A stretch of 64,000 bases of DNA from Sindora glabra (taxonomy: Eukaryota; Streptophyta; Magnoliopsida; Fabales; Fabaceae), in NCBI GenBank assembly GCA_020226215.1, contig CM035233.1:13287701-13351700 (forward strand), written 5' to 3'. Shown here piece after piece: positions 58,842 through 64,000 of this stretch. Position 1 is the first letter of the stretch. Each line of letters starts with the position of its first letter. A model generated the notes under the pieces. That model searched no databases and was not told the DNA's origin. It was given only the letters and a program-made list of their open reading frames with translations. A program made the translations under genes and the position numbers.

Positions 58842-61340
58842 TGTTAAAACACAAAAATTATTTAGTTATTCTTATAGCAACTTGTAGTACCAGTAAGATT
58901 GCATTGAACCTAAGAGATTAATCAATCAACCCAATTGTAGAAAAGATAAAAGGGCTTTGTATTAAATAACTAAGAAAAATGAAAATAAAAAGGAATAATA
59001 ATATAATTAAATGTAAAAAAGATTACAACAACAAAAAGCTTTAACTTAAAAGAGCTTCCAACCTCCAATTCAATGATTTATCAAAAATTCATGATTGCAC
59101 CTAATTTGATTATTTCGTAAAGGATTACCTAGAAACCTCATAATAATCCTTATTACCTCCTCTTATTAATTTATTTTTGATGCAACACTTAAATTAATCC
59201 CTTATTATTCAAGTAAAGCACCTAAGTAATAAATTAAGCACATAAGATGCTAAATAACAATTCAACCTAATATGAAATCATTATTCATTCCTTATTTCTC
59301 TTAGTTACTAGGATTGAATTAGCTAATCCATTAAAACCTAATTACTACTTGCAATAATCAATTATAATAATTTTTTCCTGCAAAAATTAATTACAATTAA
59401 TTATTTAGTTATAGATTATATTAGATAGTTAACTAATGTGCACTTTTTAGTAAATAACTAAAGTACTTATAAACAATAAGCATAAAGATGATAACTAAAT
59501 CAAAAGTAAATTATGAAAAATAAGGTCTCAAAATCAAATTGGATTGTAGTATAAATCCCTTGAACTAATTTAGGAAATTAGGCACTCATAACTTAAACAA
59601 TATAAAAGAAAAGAAAAGAACGTTAAAATTTCCAATTTCATTTATGAAATTATAAGATATTGATAAAATTATCCTTAAATTATATAAAGTTACTATTTCA
59701 TCCCTTCGTATAGGTTTGTACAGATAATTTCATCCCTAAATAATATAACTCAGAGATGAAATTTTATGTAAAAACTATTGCTTAGGGATGAAATTCAATA
59801 TTATATACTTAAAGGATCATTTTACTAATACCTTATAATTTTAAGGATGAAATTGATAATTTTATTGAAAAGATAAAAAGATAAAATTTGTACTTTACTG
59901 TTAAAGGTTGAATATCACCTAATTACTATGTCAACTAGGGTTTTCCTTCTTTTATGGAGTTAAAAACATGCTTTTTAGGGTTTTAATGGATTAAGCCTCA
60001 AAGATTAAGAGCTTAAATTATGGTTTAAAACCTAAGCCGAAGCCTAAAACAACATTAATGTAGTCAAATCCTATAATGTAATTTCATAATTTGTTTTCAC
60101 CATCAAAATGACATATTTTAACTAAATTTTCTTATAAAAATTGTACATGTAGGCCTTAGCTATCCAATAAACTTAAGTTTGCACCAATTTGGGGTTTAGA
60201 ATAGGGGCAAATATAAGTTGGTCTTGCCTAGCTTTTCTTTAAAAATTATACAAGAAGAGTAGATATTATATATGTATAGTGCCTTTATAGAATAAGGAAA
60301 TTATTTCAATGATAAAATATTTTAAATTTTAAGAAATATCATATGATGGACTCATAGATTATAAAAGTGGAGTTAATTAAGTGTATGTGATTTTTATTTT
60401 TTTTACTTTATTAAAATTTTAATTGAAGCTATTTTTATATTACTTTTTTAACTCTAACTTTGTTTAATTCTTTTCTAGAATTGAAAGGATTTTTTTTAAT
60501 TTTTTTAAATTTACACTTCAATTTTTTTAGTAAATTTAACTATTAGAATGAGTTGGGGAAAGCTTTGCTTTTTCTTTCAAAGAGGAAAAATATAGTAAAC
60601 ATTATTTACTAATAGGTATATGATTATATATCTTTTTATTATTTATTTATTTTAATTTTTTCCAAAATTTCTAGGTGCATGCATAATTTGATGCATTCAT
60701 TTTGTTATTTCTGTGAAAATGTTCACTTATTTTATGATTGAATATTATAAGTTTAAAATTTTCACTAATAAAATAAATGTATGCTTATTATTCTTTTTAT
60801 AATGGTCAATATCGATATTTTTAGGTGAGTTTATATGATAAAAGATTCTTGTCAACTACAAGAATATAACTTCCTTAAAAAATAATGTGAAAAAAAATTC
60901 AAACATTTTAATTTTAAAATTACTAACAAGCACTAAAGAACATTTTCTCCAAGTGCCAAATCTAATTTTTTTTATCAAACATTATTTGGAGCATTTGATA
61001 TGCTTTATAAAACGTTATTGGTCTAATGTAGTTAATAATAGGGGTAAATTCTACTTTGGATTCTAGACTAATTTTGAACCATCAAATGTCTGGATTAGAT
61101 CAAAATGCCTTTAAAGCATTTGTAGGTCCATCTCTTAGCCTAAGTAAAAAATCAACCAAATCAAAGGTTTGGAATTCTAAATATAGCTAAAAATCTAAAA
61201 TAGTATCAAAATCCTTGACATTAGTTGAATAAACCTTCAACATTCCAAATTCATGACTAATTACAAAGCAAGACATGATTAATTCAATTAATTACACGAA
61301 CAACCAAAGATATTAAATATAAGGAAAAAATAAACTTACA
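58842..61340 (-). mobile_element. Second LTR-like insertion in the gypsy pol
   Basis: Lies between the RT start and the RT-protease linker. On the minus strand it would start TGTAAGTTTATTTT at 61340 and end GTGTTTTAACA at 58842. Near its end it has 'ctcttaggttcaatgcaatc...tggtactacaag' (58930-58880), the block also present at 36700-36745. It is interrupted by a MITE-like hairpin at 59622-59868. About 2.5 kb. No coding region recognised. The 61340 end could instead be near 61356 ('tgataagcac'), and no clear target duplication was found. Confidence 0.45.
59622..59868. mobile_element. MITE-like inverted-repeat element
   Basis: Left arm 59624-59705 and right arm 59788-59866 are inverted copies over roughly 75 bp with about a quarter mismatches. 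Landmarks: 'aaattataagatattgataaaattatcctt' on the left against 'aaattataaggtattagtaaaatgatcctt' on the reverse of the right. Phrases 'tttcatccctaa' and 'ttagggatgaaatt' near the centre repeat the same symmetry. No coding sequence. The family and target duplication are not clear. Confidence 0.65.
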
Positions 61341-61344
61341 AATA

Positions 61345-61450
61345 TTGTGCTTATCAAAATCTTAGTTTTAGAAGTTTCTTCCTTTTTGATGGCAAGTGCA
61401 AAAGATCTTTTAAGCTTTTTTAATGTTTTTAAGAAATTCTTCCTCAGAGT
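61345..61450 (-). pseudogene. Gypsy protease-RT linker remnant
   Basis: The minus strand gives 'FCTCH' or, in the frame matching the family, 'KRSFALAIKKEETSKTKILI', comparable to the C-F-L-A-L-I-P-K-E segment that joins protease and RT in plant gypsy elements. It adjoins the LTR-like insertion at 61340. Confidence 0.5.
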
Positions 61451-61689
61451 TAGAAATAGTGAGAACTAATTCTCCCTCTATCTTAGAAGCTTTAGTTATG
61501 TGTGTGTGTATATATATTTTCATCTATAGAAAGAATAACTATCTTTCTGTCATTCTACCAAATGGTATAAATATTTTTCTTACAATGATAAGTTATATCT
61601 ATATCATGTTACCATTACCTTTTGAGTAAAATTTTGCAAGCCTATATGTTGGCCACATTGCAAATAGCTTTATTTTTATAGGTTTTTCT

Positions 61690-61850
61690 ATTTTACAAAT
61701 TTATATCACCTTCACAATCTTTTCTTGATTCATTCAATTTGGTAAGGTGTAGGATGACTTTTTATTAATAGCTTTAGATGTTTGGCTAATACACTTGATA
61801 TAATGTCCTTGTAGCTTTTGTTTTCTACAATTAGATCACATGCTTTTTGA
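61690..61850 (-). pseudogene. Gypsy aspartic protease remnant
   Basis: The minus strand reads 'CDLIVENKSYKDIISSVLAK', then 'HLKLLINKKSSYTLPN', stop, 'MNQ'. It follows the C-D-V-I-I-D-G-G-S-C-E-N-I-x-S pattern and the H-P-x-P-Y-x-x-G-W that comes after it. The active-site D-G/S-G has changed to E-N-K, so catalytic function is lost. It lies in the expected place upstream of the RT linker. Confidence 0.5.
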
Positions 61851-64000
61851 TTGATTGGATATTTTGAGCAAAAACTCTTATTGTGTCAAGATGAATCTTC
61901 TCAACTTGTAATGTATAATAAATTTTGAATTCCATAAGACACATGCTTTCCTTCTTTGTTAGCAATTTCAATAACTTTTATATCTTCATTAAAAAATGTC
62001 AACTTTTCCTTCATTTCTTTATCATAATTTGCTATGATGCTGGATTTTCATGCATGACACACTGTTGCAAAAATGTGAATACAAATTAGGTATTTGAAAA
62101 AAAGTTCTAATTTTTTACTAATGTATAAGCAAGCATTATTATATATCTATTTTAACGTCAATTATATAATTGTTATAAAAAAGGATAATAACATTAATTA
62201 TCATATTGAAAGCAATCGACACCATTTCTTTTGAAAATTTTTTAGGAAATAACGTTATACATCAATTTTTTAAAAAGCCAATGCAGAATGTCTTATATAC
62301 TATGTCGATTTCATGAAATAATTGACGTAGTATATTTTGCCCCTCCTAACATTAACCCTTTCCTCCTATTCCTTCCTCCTTGGTCCTCCCTATTCCCACA
62401 ATACATACCTATGTATTCTTCCTTGTAGAACACCTTAACTAACATCTCCTATGATATTATAGAATTTCAATTTCAACAATTTTAACAACAAAATTGTGAA
62501 GATAGTGAAATGTTATATGTAATTCAATAATCAGAGATGAATGCTTTGTTAAATCTATTTTAATAATCATTGCTTAAAATATAAGGTTGGCATTACCTAG
62601 AAAGCCTTTCTTGAATATAATATTTACAAATGGCATAAGTATTTATTAAAACTTGATATATGATATCACGTATTTTATATGAATAAATAGTAAATATCAT
62701 ATATTTTATATGAATAAATAGTAAATAATACCTCTAAAGGTAGAAAAAGATAAATTAAATTAAATTTTTTACCTATATAAGCTTGTGAAAGCTACATCAA
62801 AATGATAGACAACAGAATAAAATCGATTATAAAACTAAAAACTAAACTTAGAAGTAGAAACATAAAAAAAAAAATCCTTAAATTATATGCTGCATTTTTC
62901 TTGGGAGTGTTTAACCTCACATATTTTGTAATAGGTTAACAGAGCATCCATTTAATGAAATATTGAGTTAGCATAAACATAAAGTTGAAGATTTTGCCAA
63001 AGCATAAACCAAAAATTAGCAATATGAGCATATCTTATTATCTAGAGCATCATCTTGAAGACTTTTTTAGGGTTGAAAGAGCTTTAGGGCATGATATCTA
63101 CAATTGGGCTAATACTTTACTCCTTTTTATTTTCAATTTTTGCTAGGGGATTTGTAAATAAGTTAATAAGATAATGTCACTTTTCTTTAAATATCAATTT
63201 TCTATACAAAACTAATTGTTCAATTGGTGACACCCTTTATTATAGATGGTAACATACTTCTTAATGACAATGATGTTATCCTACTAAGAAACATTAAGAT
63301 ATTAGTTATTTATAAAATTAATAAATATATTAATTTTGAAATTTCATATGGATATTTATTAAAAATTTATGTCTTGTTATCTAAAACATTAATATTTATT
63401 AAATAACTAACATATTTTCTATGACCCAATTTTTTTAATCTACAACAAAAAACAACTAATTAACTATAACAACATAAACAAATACTAATTGACAATTCCC
63501 ATAAAAAATTATTAGACCTTTTATATAAAGTATTTATCATTTACATATCAAAATGCAATAGCACTATTTAAAAAAGAGAAAATCAAAATCATATTATTTA
63601 CAAACAAAGCATGGTCATTAGAATTCACAACAAGTTACAACCTTGAACCTGACACTGCACATTGGATACATAAAATTGAAACCATTCATTCCAATGCAAC
63701 TTTGGCCAATTTTCTTTTTTTGTATAAAAACCCGTTTGTACCTTATTGGTTTCACACCTTTAGGTGTTTAGACCATTAGTTTGAAAACCCATGTTTTGAT
63801 AATGAATTCAATTTTACCTAACTTGTACCTTTTTGTTTCGATCAATCATATCTATATCAACATTCTTCAACTATCTTTAGCTTAAGATTCTCACTATTTT
63901 GTACAATATTAAGTGCTTCATTATATGAGAAAATATTATTAATAATTAGTTCTTATCAATTTCATTTTCTAATGTGGAAACATGATTTATTGATATTTCT
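61851..64000. other. Unassigned AT-rich end of the window
   Basis: 62290-62345 contains a palindrome-like pair 'actatgtcgattt' and 'aattgacgtagtat'. 62670-62728 holds two tandem copies of a ~30-bp unit 'attttatatgaataaatagt'. Gag of the gypsy element would be expected near 62000-63500, but I cannot read it. The open frame at 63224-63406 shows no motif. Confidence 0.4.
62670..62728. repeat. Two-copy tandem repeat, about 30-bp unit
   Basis: 'tattttatatgaataaatag' followed by 'taaat' occurs twice in succession. Confidence 0.8.

Larger units (their letters stand above)
53071..61850 (-). mobile_element. Ty3/gypsy element, minus strand, with pol split by two LTR insertions
   Basis: From left to right on the plus strand: 3' LTR (53071-55550), PPT, integrase (about 56080-56680), RNase H end (about 56690-56908), LTR-like insertion (56909-58527), RT start (about 58560-58841), LTR-like insertion (58842-about 61340), RT-protease linker (about 61345-61450) and protease remnant (about 61690-61850). 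Read on the minus strand this is protease-RT-RNase H-integrase, the gypsy order. The gag and 5' LTR are not recognised before the window ends. About 650 bp of central RT is missing at the first insertion. Confidence 0.7.

Overview
This window looks like repeat-rich nuclear DNA of a flowering plant, probably a eudicot. It is strongly A+T-rich. It holds plant-type Ty1/copia and Ty3/gypsy LTR retrotransposons, solo LTRs with intact target duplications, a degenerate plant En/Spm (CACTA) transposase, a PIF/Harbinger-like element and MITE-like hairpins. I find no host protein-coding gene, tRNA, rRNA or CRISPR array. Nearly every open reading frame is a chance frame or a fragment of a dead transposon. 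The species cannot be named from the sequence alone.

Layout. 1-1275: end of an LTR cut by the window edge (family A, plus). 2203-17152: an old minus-strand gypsy-type element. Its 3' LTR is 2203-4603, its interior is 4617-9204, and its 5' LTR is split into 9205-10406 and 16061-17152 by a second LTR-like element (10407-16060, TSD ACTAT). That element in turn contains a third LTR (12252-13748). 17664-34645: a probable CACTA element acting as an insertion sink. It holds a structurally complete but dead copia element (18255-26770, TSD TTTAA), a minus-strand transposase remnant (about 27040-27880), two solo LTRs (28240-30070; 30313-31970, family A, minus) and a Harbinger-like element carrying a minisatellite (33130-34063). 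38082-40671: solo LTR with perfect TSD TATTT and an internal palindromic minisatellite. 40715-about 44100: 5' LTR, PBS and gag remnant of a plus-strand gypsy element. About 44114-51492: a minus-strand Tat/Ogre-like non-autonomous element with a truncated 3' LTR, PPT, a ~77-bp tandem array beside the PPT, a tRNA-Arg-type PBS and a 2.5-kb 5' LTR. 51950-53048: another Tat-type fragment with an integrase C-terminal half. 53071-about 61850: a minus-strand gypsy element (3' LTR, integrase, RNase H, RT start, protease) whose pol is interrupted by two further LTR-like insertions (56909-58527; 58842-about 61340). 62080-64000: low-complexity DNA with a CACTA-like palindrome and no gene.

The most informative feature is the copia element. 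Every domain from gag to RNase H can be followed, but reading is broken by stop codons and frameshifts that are mostly C-to-T or G-to-A changes. Both of its zinc-binding motifs have lost a cysteine to tyrosine. Its LTR shares a short hairpin with the family-A LTR in which four base pairs have changed on both sides, which suggests a structure kept by selection in the RNA or DNA.

All alignments, boundaries and divergence values here were made by eye. No search or folding program was run.
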